Source of the DNA: Eulemur rufifrons
Lineage: Eukaryota > Chordata > Mammalia > Primates > Lemuridae
Direction of reading: 5' to 3'
NCBI RefSeq assembly: GCF_041146395.1
Contig: NC_090989.1
Location: 121,023,501-121,087,500, forward strand
Length of the DNA: 64,000 bases
The position numbers and the translations under genes are program-made. Below the pieces are notes generated by a model. It worked only from the letters and a program-made list of their open reading frames with translations, did no database searches and had not been told where the DNA came from. This document shows, one piece after another, positions 1 to 12,745 of the stretch. The stretch's first letter is position 1. The number at the start of each line of letters is the position of its first letter.

Positions 1-1500
1 CCCGGCAAACGCCCTCTGACCCCTCGGAAAGGAACCCATTCCAGAGTTGACGACACTTAGGGAAATGGAGGAAACAGCAATCCACACAGGCCCAGGGGTG
101 AGGGCTATTAATCTCCCACCACCGGAGGAAATGAAATCATTATGTCTGTAGCTACAGAATCCAAAAGAACAAATTTCCTGCCAGGATAATAAATGGATTC
201 TTTTGTTTTTGCCTTGACTCCCATCACATGACCCTCCCGGCCCATTCCTCATCCAGGTGACTTTGCAGGGTAAATACCCAGAGGTTTCAGTTTCAACCTG
301 GAAAACTGGCCAGGGTAGCATCCCACCAGCGCCCCCGGCCTTCCTGCCCTGTCCCCTCGCCTTTCCTTCCCAAACACCGCCTGCAAAGGTGAGCAGGGCT
401 TCCGTTCCTTTGCATCCTCCCAGCAAAGACTTCGTAAAAAGGACCATTCTCCCGCCCTCAGGCAGGAGCAGGGTTTGAAGAAACTCCAGGGACAAAAGGG
501 GGGAAAGCCATTTTACCACTGAACAGGCATCACACAAAATGTACTTTGGAAACAATAATGAATAGTAAATATGGGCTATAAAGTTCCCAGGGCCAGCAGA
601 GGAGCACCCGGATGATGCTCCCGTTGATGTACGTGGAGGGAACGATGAGAGGCTTGGGAGGTATCACAAAGGCAGCTTTATGGGAAACCTGGGCTCCTCT
701 GGGCTGCACTAACACTCCCCCAAATGGGGCCTCGGAGCTCTGCCCTGGCAGATCGCAATGTGCAAGCAATGAACCACTTCATAATGGGCTTCTGTTCGGC
801 CACAACACTGAGCACTCAACTTCTAAAATGGGTCTGTATTTGCAAAGAAAAATTGCTGCTGGCTTAACACACAGCAGGAGTCCTGGTGCCTGGTGAACAG
901 GCCCAGGCAAGACCTGCCCACTGCTCTTTGTTCTCCTGTCCCTGGGCCTCTGAGAAGGTGCGGTGCCCAAAGGATGCCACAGCATCCTGATCAGAGAAGG
1001 AAATGCAAGTCCCAGGCTTGGGCTGGCAGCCCCACTTCCGCACATCGGAAGACCCTGAAAAGAAATGACTGTGGGACTACTTATCCCTGACCTGGGCACA
1101 AAAACCTCCACCCCAAGAGTGTGTGAGTATGTCAGCAAAGGAGCAGAAGAGGCAGAAAGGGAACTGGGTGGGTAGCGCCAGTTACCTAACAGAGGTCAAG
1201 GTGCTTCCTCTGTGTAAAAAAGAATGAGACCTTGCTAGGCACTCCTGGACTGCGCTGAAAAACTGTGACATGTAAGTGTTTTGAGGCAAAACAGTGGATA
1301 AACTGATCAGGTTCTTGTCAGAAAAAATAAAACTGTACCTCCTAGAGAGGCCGTGTGAGCACAAATGTGACTGCTAGTGCCTAGAGTCTGCTGGGCTATC
1401 TTGCCAGACAAGAATTCTGTGGGACAGAGAAAGCTGTCAGGTGGCTTGTCTCTCTCCACTCGACTCCCTGCTCCTGACCAGCCAAGAGGCAGGGACAACA
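1..1500. other. Unique intronic sequence, no feature seen
   Basis: Moderate-GC sequence without a recognisable repeat, gene or RNA. The short open frames on both strands have no family-like composition. Confidence 0.5.
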
Positions 1501-1511
1501 GATCCCCACCC

Positions 1512-1668
1512 AAATGTCACTCCTCTGGCCCCTGTACCTGCACTTCTTCACTCAACGCCTATCAAAGCTCCTGCCCACAGCTTTGCAAATTATTGCTTAT
1601 ATGTCTGTCTTCTCCACTAGATGTGTTTCTCCAGAGCACAATCTTATTCACCTCTGCATCTGTAGCAA
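1512..1668 (+). repeat. L2-like LINE fragment
   Basis: Pyrimidine-rich text with the 'tgcacttcttcactcaacgc' and 'atgtctgtcttctcc' style of L2 3' regions. Assigned by resemblance to the recalled consensus; strongly diverged. Confidence 0.4.
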
Positions 1669-1758
1669 GACGGATGGGTGGCTGGACGGTTGGCTGGATG
1701 GAGGTAGTAAGTCAGATCACCCAAGGCATATTATCTTCAGCAGGCCCACATATTATAG

Positions 1759-1945
1759 GTAACAATGAAATAAATAGTTACAAGCACCACTCCATGCCAG
1801 GTATTGTTCTAGCTGATTTCTACATCTTATTTAATTCACACAACTATTCTAAGAAGGGAGTTTTATTTTTTGGCATTTTATGGATAAGAAACTAAGGACC
1901 AACAAGGTAAAGCACTCTCCTGGAGACTCCAAGCCAGGTCTGTAG
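1759..1945 (-). repeat. MIR SINE, reverse orientation
   Basis: Reads like the MIR reverse complement: a 'ccatgccaggtattgttcta' core, then 'acaactattctaagaaggga', then a 'ggataagaaactaagg' equivalent of the 'gatgaggaaactgagg' block. The tRNA-related head is weak or missing. Confidence 0.75.
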
Positions 1946-3373
1946 AACAATCCATGCCCGATATTCAAACGCATCACACTGTCTGTCAGCCATCTTTCAT
2001 CATGAGTGCAACAAACAGTTTTGGGGCACCTGCTGGGCGCCAGGCATAATGCCATGCATTGAAGATTCAAGGACAAATTTGAAGTGGATTCAGATGGAGC
2101 TCTTCAGTAAGTAGGGGAGGAAACCCAAGCTCTCCAGGAAAAAGCCGATCACGTCAAAACATATGCAACCTGGTAGAGACTCTTGGCTACCGCAGAGAAA
2201 GGAGGCGGGCAAATCTTCTTTTTTAAAAAAAGCTGCAATAAAGCTGGGCAAAAATGACAAAACCAACCATCTCAGCATCCTGGAAATTGACCAAAGACAT
2301 TAAAAAATCTGAGAAGTGTTTATGTACCAAAGATTGAATTTTGTGTAAGACTATCAGAAATCTGTGGCATTCTTGCCTAGGGTTACATCCTCCCCCCAGC
2401 TCTGTTTACATTAAGGTTCTGCCAAGGGAGAAAACAACATGAGGACCATCAAAGCTGTAGGGTCAAAGAGGACTTACCTGATTTGGAGTGGCTGGTGATG
2501 CCCACATCCAGCAGCACTATCAGTAGAAGTGATGCTCTCAGCAGGTGAGAGCTTGGCAGGGTTGGGGCACGCATACTCCTGGCTGAGGAGGCTGTGGACA
2601 TACCCAACAAAAGCCAGAGAGGACCCAAAATATCCACACACTCCTGGCCAGGCCCAAGGCTATGCTTGCTAATACAATAAGTGAAAGTTCCCACTGAAAA
2701 GTCAAAGCTGGAGCAGACTTTAAAATGCCCTGAATTTTGAATGTGTTTCCCTACCCATAGACAGATCCATCAGCAGAGAATGGAAGACTTATGGCCCAAA
2801 GTATTGAACACAACCTCTGTCTACTGGCCGACTGCTAACCTACACAGACCTCTAAGAAGTAGGTCTCAAAAATAAAAACAAAAACTGAAGCAAAAAAACT
2901 GAACCAACACATCAGTAGTCACACACTATAGGGGAGGTAACATTTCACAGATTAGCCTAAACAAGTTACTAAACAAACAAACAAACCAGTTACAACAACA
3001 TCCTTTGTTGGGAGGAAAAATAAGAACCCAGAGTTGCTAAATGTATTATCTGAAATGTTCTATTTTCAACAAAAAATTATGACACATCCAAAGAAAAAGA
3101 AACAGGGAAGTGTGACCCATACTCAAGAAATAAAGCAATCAATAGAAATTGTCTCTGAGTTCCCAGATGTTAGATTCAGCAGTCAAAGACTTCAAAGTAG
3201 CTATTATAAATGTGTTTGGAAACTAAAGGAAACTTTGTTTAAATAATTAGAGACAGTACAACAAGGAGAAGATGAATTAAGATCTTCTATACAGAGGTAG
3301 AAATTATAAAAAAGAAGCAAATGGACATTCTGGAGTTGAAGAGTACAATAACTAAAATAAAAAAACTCATGAG

Positions 3374-3674
3374 AGGCCCGTTGTGGTGGTTCACACCTGT
3401 AATCCTACCACTTTGAGGGGCCAAAGAGGGAGCATCACTTGAGACCAGGAGTTTGAAACCATTCTAAGCAGCATAGTGAGACACGATCTCTACAAAAAAA
3501 TAGAAAAATTAGCTGGGCACGGTAGTGTACACCTGTGGTCTCAGCTATTTGGGAGGCTGAGGCAGGAGGAATGCTTGAGCCCAGGAGTTTGGGACTACAC
3601 AGAGATATGATGATGCCACTGCACTCTAGCTTGGGCAATAGAGTGAAACCTTGTCTCAAAAAAAAAAAAAAAAA
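3374..3674 (+). mobile_element. AluJ-like SINE
   Basis: Dimeric Alu starting 'aggcccgttgtggtggttca' with the right-monomer text 'gggaggctgaggcaggagga', ending in 'cttgtctc' plus a poly-A of about 17. It lacks the lemur-type central spacer and is heavily mutated at CpG sites, so it is older than the other four copies here. No target duplication could be recognised. Confidence 0.9.
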
Positions 3675-4172
3675 TCAGTAACCTTGAAGATAAATCAACG
3701 GAGATTATCACATCTAAAGAACAGAAAGGAAGAAGATTAAGTAAAAAACAATAAAACCTCAGAAACTCATTAGGTAACATCAAGCACACCAATATACACA
3801 TGATAAAATTTTCAGAAAAAAAGGAGAGACAAAAAGGTTCAAAAATTTTTTTGAAAAATAATGGCTTAGAACTTCAAATTTAATGAGAAACATTAATTTA
3901 CACACATCCAAGAATCCCAATGAACCCCAAGTAGAATAAATACAAAGAAATCCACATCTAGATACATCATAGTCAAACTGTTAACATTCTGAATGCTGCA
4001 AAAGAAAAATGATGCATCACATACAGAGGAACATCAATGTTATTAGTACCTGACTTCTTTTCTGAAACAATGGAGGCCCAAAGGTAACGGAATGATATTC
4101 AAAGCAATAAAAGAAACAAATTGTCAACTAAGAATTCTACATCCAGCAAAACTATCCTATTAAAATGAGTGC

Positions 4173-4511
4173 GGCCGGGGGCGGTGGCTCACGCCTGTAA
4201 TCCTAGCACTCTGGGAGGCCGAGGCGGGTGGATTGCTCAAGGTCAGGAGTTCGAGACCAGCCTGAGCGAGACCCCGTCTCTACTAAAAAACAGAAAGACA
4301 TTATATGGACAACTAAAAATCTATATAAAAAAATTAGCCGGGCATAGTGGCGCATGCCTGTAGTCCCAGCTACTTGGGAGGCTGAGGCAGTAGGATCGCT
4401 TAAGCCGAGGAGTCTGAGGTTGCTGTGAGCTAAGCTGACGACACGGCACTCACTCTAGCCTGGGCAACAAAGTGAGACTCTGTCTCAACAAAAAAAAAAA
4501 AAAAAAAAAAA
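4173..4511 (+). mobile_element. Strepsirrhine-type Alu SINE
   Basis: Full-length dimer starting 'ggccgggggcggtggctcac', with the central spacer 'attatatggacaactaaaaa' before 'attagccgggcatagtgg', and a long A tail. It sits inside the old L1: the L1 text before it ends at 'gagtgc' and the text after the tail restarts 'agtgcaaaataaag', giving a target duplication of at least five bases. The spacer is the best lineage marker in the window. Confidence 0.93.
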
Positions 4512-4835
4512 GTGCAAAATAAAGACATTCCCAGATAATCAAAGACCAAGCAAATTTGTCACTAGTAAACTTGCCCAAAATATTAGTACAAAAAATACTG
4601 ATTAATGTCATTCAGGATTTAAAAAATGACACTAGGAGGTAACAAGAAAACACAGGAAGAAATGAAAAGCATTAGAAATAGTAAATATATGAGTTAATAT
4701 AAAAGACTCTATGACTTTTCTTAACTTTCTTAGAAGGCATAAGATTATATAAAGTAATAATTACAACACTGTATTGTTGAGTTTGTAACATACATAAATG
4801 TAATAAACACACCATTAATAGCACAAAAGAGGGAT

Positions 4836-5130
4836 CAAGACACCCTCCAGGGGGAGGAGCTACTTCAACCAGCCCATTAAGGATTTAAGGATGGATAGGA
4901 TATTAAGAGATGGAGACAGTGGGAAGGGTACTCCAGGCAGAGAAAATTGAACAACCAAAGGTGTGGAGACAAGAAAGACATGTTTCAGGAAGAGCAAGTT
5001 GTCTTATTTAAGAGGCTTAGGGACAAGATTGGAAAAGTTAGTTGTAAGTAACTAAGGAAGTCCATGGAAAGCCAAGCTAATGAAATAGAACTGTTTTTTT
5101 GTCCAATCAAAGGAAAACTAAAGGATTTTC
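4836..5130. repeat. Ancient mammalian-wide repeat, family unassigned
   Basis: Contains 'ggtactccaggcagagaaaa' and 'caaaggtgtggagacaagaa', resembling a common old repeat that also seems present near 38240 and 50680. Very diverged; could be unique sequence. Confidence 0.3.
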
Positions 5131-5328
5131 TGTTTTGTTTTTTGTTTTTTAATTAAAGAAATTAATCTTTCTAATCAGTGAGTCAGAAAGAGTCTTCTGG
5201 CTGTAGGCACTGGAATGACGCATGCCCAGGAGGGAGTAGGTAGCGAATGGAAAGGGCTTTGGATGGTGTCAGTACAGAAGAGTGAGGGGAGTGAGGCTCG
5301 TGTATGGGAGGTCTCCTAGGATCCCACT

Positions 5329-5688
5329 TGTCTTAATCCCTTTGATCAGCTACAACAAAATACCATAAACTGGGTAGCTTGTAAACAACAGAAGTTTATG
5401 TCTCGCAGTTCTAGAGGCTGAGAAGTCCAAGATCAAGGCACCAGCAGATTTGGAGTCTGGTGAGGCCTTGCTTTCTGGTTCATGGATGGCTTTTAGCTAT
5501 GTTCTCACATGGTGAAAGAGGCAAGTTAGCTGTCTGAGCCCTCTTTTATATGGGCATAATCCCATTCATGGAGGTTCAACCCTCATAACATAATTACCTC
5601 CCAAATGCCCCACCTTCTAATACCACCACCGTCAGCATTAGGATTTCAGCATATGAATTTGGGGGGATCGCAAACAGACCAAAGCACC
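5329..5688 (-). repeat. MLT1-like (MaLR) solo LTR
   Basis: Plus-strand text runs 'tgtcttaatccctttgatca', 'acaaaataccataaactggg', 'cgcagttctagaggctgaga', 'ttatatgggcataatcccat', 'tcagcatatgaatttggggg', which is the reverse complement of an MLT1 LTR as I recall it. It starts with TG in plus orientation. No internal retroviral region adjoins it, so it is a solo LTR. Confidence 0.75.
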
Positions 5689-5847
5689 ACTGCAACGATG
5701 TGTGGTGATGTCTATGGTGTCCTCTTGCTTTTATTCTCTCCCCAGCTCTCCAAGTCTCTGCAGATGAGCTCGGCCAGGAATAAACCAAAGAGGAAAGGCA
5801 AGCAACCCATATGAATAAAATGAATAAGAGAATTTAAATTGATCCAG

Positions 5848-6030
5848 ACTATGCCAGATACTCTGGCAAGCACCCCAACTTCTCCCATTTAAGCCTGAAA
5901 GGGGGAGTTCATTAAACCCATTTTACAGAGGAGGACACTGAGCACACACTGGCCTAAGGTCACACGGAGAGTAAGCCAGAGCTGAATTCAAATGTTTGTG
6001 AGCCTGATTCAGTATTCATGCTCTTCCCAA
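5848..6030 (-). repeat. MIR SINE, reverse orientation
   Basis: Has 'cccattttacagaggaggac', 'ggcctaaggtcacacggaga' and 'gccagagctgaattcaaatg', the reverse complement of the MIR core and part of the tRNA-derived head. Confidence 0.85.
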
Positions 6031-8390
6031 AGTTTCAGTGATCTCTTTTGAGCCAGAGGATGACCACTCCAAAAAGTCAGCTTTTAAATCAAACAAATTA
6101 GCAAAAATAAGTAGAGGGGAACTTTTTAAGCTACAGTGACCCCTTCCTCCTTTCAGGAATTTCTCATCCTACTGCCCCTGATCCTGTCAAGGTTCCCTAG
6201 AAAGCAAAATACCTGAGCTCAGCATTGCTCAGAGGTGAGCAACATTGGTACCTCCCACCTGCCCCCCACACAGTAACAAGATATAAGTCTTTCGGGGGGG
6301 AAAACAGTGACACCAGCAGCATGAGTAGCAGGTAGAACAAGGCTCTTTGTACAGGACACACCACTCCTCTAAGGCTTCCTGGCTGGGTCTGAACGTGCCT
6401 GGGGCAGGCAGGAGCATCTCATCAGGGTTCCCATGTCCCAGCCACCTGCCACCCAGCTTGTCCTAGAAACCATGAGAACTCCCCAGGAGGGGTGGGAGCT
6501 GCCCGTCCCACAGCAGCACCACTGAGTCCTTCCTTCTCAGCACACACAGCCTCTCCCGGCAGGGTGCAGGGAGATGCGGCTGGACAAGGGGGTCTGAGAG
6601 GGTGGGAGAGCAGGGAAAGGGCCCATGACCCGGAGGGAGCCCCACGATTCAGCAGCACATCGCAGTACAAAGCCTACCCTTCCTAATAACACCTGCTGCG
6701 CTGCCATCATTGAGGGATTGTCACTGCAGCAATGAGCCCATCCAGAGGGGAGCTGAAGGACAATTTGCAGCCAGGGCTCCTAAATCCCACCCTGTGCTGG
6801 AAGCTTCCCAGGGGACTCCTAAAGGGAGAAGCTGTCACATCTGTCACTGAAGGAGAAGTCAAGGGCCAGTCAGGGACCTCGTGTTTACAACGTGTACCAG
6901 TTCTGTGCACTGTAAAACGGCACCCAGACTGCAACGTTCTCTCCAACTTCATAAAATACGTTTTATTGGTATTACAGTTCTGACTCAAACAACTTCATAA
7001 AATTTTCCTTCTTATGAAGTGGGTGCTCTTACACACTCACTCCTTTGAAAAACAAATGTTCAATTTCCAAGGTCTATTTAATTAGGTATGGGCCCTGAGA
7101 AATTATTTTTAAAGGAATAGGACATACATAGGTTATTTGTGGGGCTTTAACCTGGAATTTCTAATGTATCTGAGAACCAGATTGACTTTGTTTGGCTGAC
7201 ACAGAGATATAAAAAGAAAAAAATAAATTTTTGTCAACATTCAAAAATTGGGGATTTTTATCCAGTGAACATCCAGAAGATAAGGCAATGCCCATATATC
7301 TAGATGGGCAGGGGTTCGCCTGTTCACAGGCCCCCAGCAGGCATCTGGGTCTAGAGCACCTGCTTTCAATCAACCACAAACACTAACACCACAGTCTACT
7401 ACAGGAAAAGCCCTGTGCCAGGCACCACGGGGGAACAAGTAAGACCTGGTCCCTGTGCCCCAGGGGCACGTGCTGCCTGGGGAGACAAAGAGGTGCACAG
7501 AAGTTCCTATTCAAGGAGGAGTGTGATTCTGATATTGATGGAGGCACCAAGTGGAGGGTAGTTTGGGAGAAGGAAATTCTTACCAGGAGTCAGAGGAATG
7601 ATGTGGTCTTATAAAGAAATGCTAGCTCTCTGCTCCTGCCCCAGGCCCTCATAGTTGGGTGCCTTAGGGTCCCTAAACGGGTCTCAGTCCTAGCTCATCC
7701 TGAGCTAATCCTCAAGAAGGCACATCAAACCTTTCACATGTTTATTAAACACACAGTACCCCTGGGGCATGCAGCAGAATCACCTAGAAGCTTTTCCCAT
7801 TCCCCACACAAACAGGTGCCACCATCTATGGAGTTGGGCTCCCTCTTTGGGACCTGGAACACACACACACCAGGTAGCACTAAGATCCATCCCCCATTGC
7901 TCACCACTGTCCTGCCATGAACAAGACCCTGTCCCAGGCCACCAACTCCCACTCATCCTACTCAGGGGCAGCCTGGCAGGAGGTCAGGACCAGTCTGGCA
8001 CTCTCATTTTGTGCCTGAGGCATGGCACCACAGGGCCTTCTGAGTGTCCAAGGGCAGAGGCATTTTCAAGACATGCCTGCCTCTCTCCCTTCTAACCTAA
8101 AACAGCTTAGCTCCATCGTGTGCCCTTCCCCAGAATTCACTCTCTTCCACTCCCACCTCACAGCAGAGGCTAGTAACACAGCCAGAACCAGCAACAACAA
8201 AGGAACGAACCCTAGAAGTCCAGGTGAAGCTCAGATTAGTCAGTCATTCAAACAACTACATGGAAATAGACACCAGCCACTAGCAAGCATGGTGAGGGCA
8301 GGGATGTGTCTGCTGAGCGCTGATGCTATGAGCACACAGGACTCTGCACAATCAGGAGGCAGAGAGATGAGAAAGACCAGTATGGTTCTC
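6031..8390. other. Unique intronic sequence
   Basis: Mostly unique. A 'ctgtgccaggcaccacgggg' segment around 7410-7560 resembles an old L2- or MIR3-like repeat but is too diverged to call. No gene or RNA is supported. Confidence 0.45.
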
Positions 8391-8399
8391 AGCCTGCAC

Positions 8400-8572
8400 A
8401 GTCACTTTCACACTCTGACTGTGTGGATTTGCCTGCTAACCTCCCTGCATCTGTAAAATAGCAATAGTATTTTGGAGTTGTATACTGAGAATCAAACGAG
8501 GTAACATATGCAAAGCACTTCATGCAATGCTTGGCACATAGAAGGCACTACATAAATATTAGTTCTCTTCCA
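8400..8572 (+). repeat. MIR SINE
   Basis: Contains 'taacctccctgcatctgtaa', then 'acgaggtaacatatgcaaag' and 'atgcttggcacatagaaggc', matching the second half of MIR in forward orientation. Confidence 0.8.
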
Positions 8573-8788
8573 TCTGAATACTAATTGAGGAATTAATGGA
8601 TGAATATATTGTAGAAAAGAAATAATTTATTTTTACATGTTCCAGACTGTTTCTAATTATCTTGTTCTTATTGTATTTATTAGAATCTGCCTAGGAGTAG
8701 ATTGTTTGCCTTTATTTTCTAGCTACAAAGTTGCATACGGAAAAGCCATCTGCTTTTTATGCACTTCTCTTGCAATTAGGGTACACTG

Positions 8789-8802
8789 CCAGCAGGTGGT
8801 GG
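8789..8802 (+). promoter_or_regulatory. CTCF-like motif
   Basis: CCAGCAGGTGGTGG fits the recalled CTCF core CCASYAGRKGGCRS except for T in place of the third-last C. It lies in non-repeat sequence. Motif match only; occupancy is unknown. Confidence 0.35.
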
Positions 8803-9199
8803 TGCTGCTTTGGGCTCATCATCAAACTAGAAGACGTGATTTGTCTTAGATCCAGCTATAACCATGAATTTTCCAGATATTAATTTTCAAAGAGCAAGAA
8901 AGGCTACATGTGATTGATTATAGGAGGCTGTTAAGTGATGGATTTTTTAGAGGAAGGTGCTAAGCAATTACTCTCCTATGACTTTCAAGCATGGCACGAG
9001 AGGATGTGGTTTTAAATTTGGGCATAATAGATGACAGATACTAGGAAGAACTGAGTAGCCAAAGGATGATAAAATTTTAGTATAAACTGCTGGGAGAATA
9101 TGTGGAGAAGAGATCCAGGAGATGTCCCCAGAAGCCAAAAGACGCCCAGGAAAGCTGCGAGAGGAGGAAAGGCAAGGATGGGAAATCAGGAAGCCAGGG

Positions 9200-9325
9200 T
9201 TTCCTGACAGCTCTGCTTCTAGTATACTGTGAGACTGTGGCCAGATCAGCAAATATTTCTGGTCCTCAGTTTCCTCATCTGTAAAACAGGATGAGAGATT
9301 ACATTATCTCTTACGGCTCCCATGA
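9200..9325 (+). repeat. MIR SINE fragment
   Basis: Core text 'gtcctcagtttcctcatctg' followed by 'taaaacaggatgagagatta', the conserved centre of MIR in forward orientation. Confidence 0.8.
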
Positions 9326-9329
9326 CCTC

Positions 9330-11860
9330 GGCCAACATGAATCTTCTGGCTTTTTCTGTTCCATCTCTCTGATCCTAGCTTCTGTCCTCGGTGTGATGAC
9401 AACTCCCTCCACTGAAGGCAAAGCCCAGGCCAGAATCCGGGGAGGCCTTTGCATTCCCATGAGACAAGAAGCCCGGCCATGGGGCATGAGGGTGCCGGTG
9501 GCCAGGAGCACAGTCCAAGACCAACAATTCCCTAATGCCTCCCAAGTAATCCTGGAGCTGAATCCCACCCAAGCAACACCCCACACTCCCAGCCTCACTC
9601 CTTGCTTGTTCTTAGGGCTCATTCAGGTACCATTTCTTCTTTCTCTACGGCCATCGACTGTCCAGAGCCTGTTCTGGGATCTAGGGTGGGAGGTATGACT
9701 GCTTATCTGACCTAAGGTGCACCTTAAGAAGAGAAATTGCATGAATGGGGTCATTTATGTTCCCCACCTTCTTTTTAAATTTCTCTTGAATGGAATTGTT
9801 AAAAATTCTACCAAATAGCCCCTCAAACACCTAGGTCCCTCATATTGTCTAATTCTTAATCTTTGGGGGCCAGAATGGAGCTTTCTTTGGGACTTTGTTC
9901 CTTTGCGAACCATGTTTTTATAGATACAAGCAAGCAAGCAAGACCTAACAAAGCCCCTGGCTAAGAACACCACTCCCCTCCCCACTAGGGTCCAGCTGCA
10001 AGCCTGCAGTCTCGGCAAGGTGTGGCTGCCCTTCTTCTGCCATCTCTCGGGACAGACAGGGGCACCTGGGCCCACTGGGAATCATCTGGTGGTCATCCTT
10101 GAGTTTAAATAAACAATATCAGCATCCACGTGAACCAAGCGGGAGGACGATCAGGGATTCTTGAGGAATATATTAGGTTTTTAAAACATCCATTTTTAAA
10201 TTAACCTCAATTTTTAAACTATTAATTTCCTTTTTTGTAACCGGAAAGATAAGCTAAAGTTCAAAGACAAAATCATGGAATAGAGAATATACCTTTTAGT
10301 TATGGGGTGCTTGAAACAATAGATTATTTTAATCTTTTTAAAAAATGTTTTACCAATAGGTTCCAACATGCTCCTGACACACAGGTTGCTGGTATTATCC
10401 GAAGCTGGGCTAGGGTCAGCCTTTAACTGCAGGGGACATCTTGGCATCCAGCCATATGAACAGCTAGCTATCATCCTTTTTCAATATCAACTCTACGTGT
10501 CAAAGTTGAGAGGAACATGCTAAGAGATGGATATTTGCTGATGCATAATTTTAAAATGTCATCCAAGTCAACTAGTTAAAATCATTTATCTAAACTTATC
10601 AGAATATTAAAATGACAAACCAAGCTTTTAATAACAATAGTCTCTTCTATAGATGGAGAAACAATGTCTTCTTTCTTTAGATACAGTTATTCTAGATTAA
10701 TCACTTGGGAATCAGAAAAGCAGGAGAGCTCCTATTTCTTTTCCGGTCAATGAATTAGCAGGAAGGAGAAAGTAAATGTCAAAGTAGTTGCATAATGAAA
10801 GATCCTGAGTTTCTTATCTTGATTAAATTTAAGCTGATTTATACTTGCTGTTAATTTTTTAAAGCCCATATTTCATATTTGTAACTAAAATACTAACAGT
10901 GCATGCACGTGTTTTGTTAAATGTGCTCTATTCAATGTAAATATTCATGATATATAAATATATGGTTTTAACCAAGTAGTATAGTTGAATGCCTGTTACT
11001 TCTGTTATACTTTATTTATCTAATATAGTGTTTAAAACTTCATTAAATTATATACCATGTACCAGTTAGATTGAAGATGGTTTGCCTCTTAATTTACAAA
11101 TATCTGCTTCAATTTGTGTTAATGAATGAAATTCCTAAAGAATTACTATATTTTCAGGTGCAAAATTAAAACTAGAAAGTTAAGTAATTCTTTACATTCA
11201 TCTTTTAGAGCAAAAAAAAAAAACGCATCTGATTCATGGAAAAGAAATTTAAATCCATTATTAACATTTACTTTTTAATTGATAAAACGGAGTACAATAT
11301 ATGTTTAAATCATGCTGTGCCCCCGCCAGGTGCCCGCAAGGCCGACTGCACCCCACCAGGACTGCTGTGCCCCGCCAGGTGGACAGCTCTCCACGAGGGG
11401 CCCATCCATCTCCTGTCTCTCTCCAGACACCCTTGGTATTAACTTCCACCTTCAAATAAAGTGTCCACAGAAGGTACAAACTGCTGACTGTGACACAGCC
11501 TTTCACTAAAACCTTGTTTATGAAGAAGCTTGCTGACTCGTGGTAGAGTGCCAGTCATTTCTGTGTTTGGACCAAAACAGTTCCCATGCTGGGGCTCCCA
11601 ATATGTGACCAAGGAGCCCACGGGGCAGAGAGACAGGAGCCCCAAAGCACAGAGCAAAGGAATGGCAATGTGGGGTCAGGATGAATGGAGCCCTGGGGAG
11701 CACAGGAAGCCCTGACACCCCTTCCTGCTCTCCTCCCCACCCATCTCCTTCCCCAGGCAAGCCCTTCCCTTCACGGGGACACCCTTGAGGCTCAAGGGTC
11801 TTTCTTCCCACCCCCAGGCTCAGAGTATGTCCCAGCTTGCTGGATGAATCAGGTGCTGGA
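9330..11860. other. Unique intronic sequence, AT-rich in the middle
   Basis: 10100-11290 is AT-rich with no recognisable element. 11300-11390 has short repeated 'gccccgccaggtg'-like words. No coding or RNA gene is supported. Confidence 0.45.
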
Positions 11861-11867
11861 ACAGGAA

Positions 11868-12072
11868 GAACAGTCTTTGGAGCCAGCCTGTTCTGGGCTG
11901 CAGTCTTGGCTCCTGCCATTTCTACCTGCCCTTGGACAAGTCACTTCGCCTCTCTGGGCTTCCAGGTCCCTATCTATAAACTGCGGAGCAGGGCTGCAGT
12001 CAAGATTCAAGACAATGCAAGGAAAGGCACCATCATAGTGCCCGGCTGCAATGTCAGCATCAGTAAATGTCA
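11868..12072 (+). repeat. MIR SINE
   Basis: Near full-length: 'agtctttggagccagcctgt' head, 'cccttggacaagtcacttcg', 'ctgggcttccaggtccctat' and a 'cagtaaatgtca' end. Confidence 0.85.
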
Positions 12073-12519
12073 CGTTCACGGGTGTATTCACGTGTTCCTC
12101 TGCAGGGCTGAGGGCGTCAATCGTGTGGGCTAGACTCCAGAATCCCCCACCATTAGATGCTGTCCAGCATTTAATGGCGGACAGGGAAGGGGTGGCAGGG
12201 AAGGGGTCTCTGGTGTTCTGAGCCCAGTGCCGCTGGGATGGAGCTTATTTCTCTAGGGGTCCCCATCACCCCCAAAGCCACATGCCAGCATCTCTCCTCA
12301 GGCAACAGCTCGGCTAAGGCACTACCATCAGGAGTGACACACCTGCTCAGATATTAACACAGCTTCTCCCGCAGTCACCTGGCCTCTCATAAAATCGAGA
12401 ACCTGATTCCCAGACACCTTGTGGAAGCCAGGAAAGAGAGGCTGCCAACCCATCACGCCACAGGTCCAGCCAACCGTGAGCCTGTGCCTCAAATTACCCC
12501 CTGTTCACTTGACTGGGGA

Positions 12520-12745
12520 AGTAGCATTTGTTTTTATTTTCCAGGACAGACAGTCAATCACTCGTATGTGACAGAAATAAAGATAAATACTACCCATTGA
12601 ACTTTAAATCAAAATGCTAATCCCAGGCTGACTTCTCTGTCAAGGTCTGACACTGAAATAATTCAGCAGGCTTTGATTATGCCTGAAATTAATGCTCTGG
12701 TGGAGATTATGTCTATTAATCATGGATTTTGATGGTGTGGCTGCT
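12520..12745. promoter_or_regulatory. Candidate intronic conserved element
   Basis: AT-rich non-repeat block between GC-richer flanks with several homeodomain-like TAAT cores (for example 'ctttgattatgcctgaaatt' and 'attaatcatggattttgat'). The texture is like a developmental enhancer, but conservation cannot be judged from one sequence. Confidence 0.3.

Larger units (their letters stand above)
2930..4835 (+). repeat. Old L1 (L1M type) ORF1 region, interrupted by two Alus
   Basis: Decayed plus-strand LINE-1 covering the ORF1 region and the sequence after it. Recognisable blocks in order are 'ctgaaatgttctattttcaac', 'ttctggagttgaagagtaca', 'ctgacttcttttctgaaac', 'caactaagaattctacatcc' and 'aaataaagacattcccagat'. 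Frames are broken by many stops, so it is non-functional. An AluJ-like element (3374-3674) and a lemur-type Alu (4173-4511) split it, and the L1 text resumes in register after each, which shows they inserted later. The exact L1 subfamily needs a library search. Confidence 0.75.
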
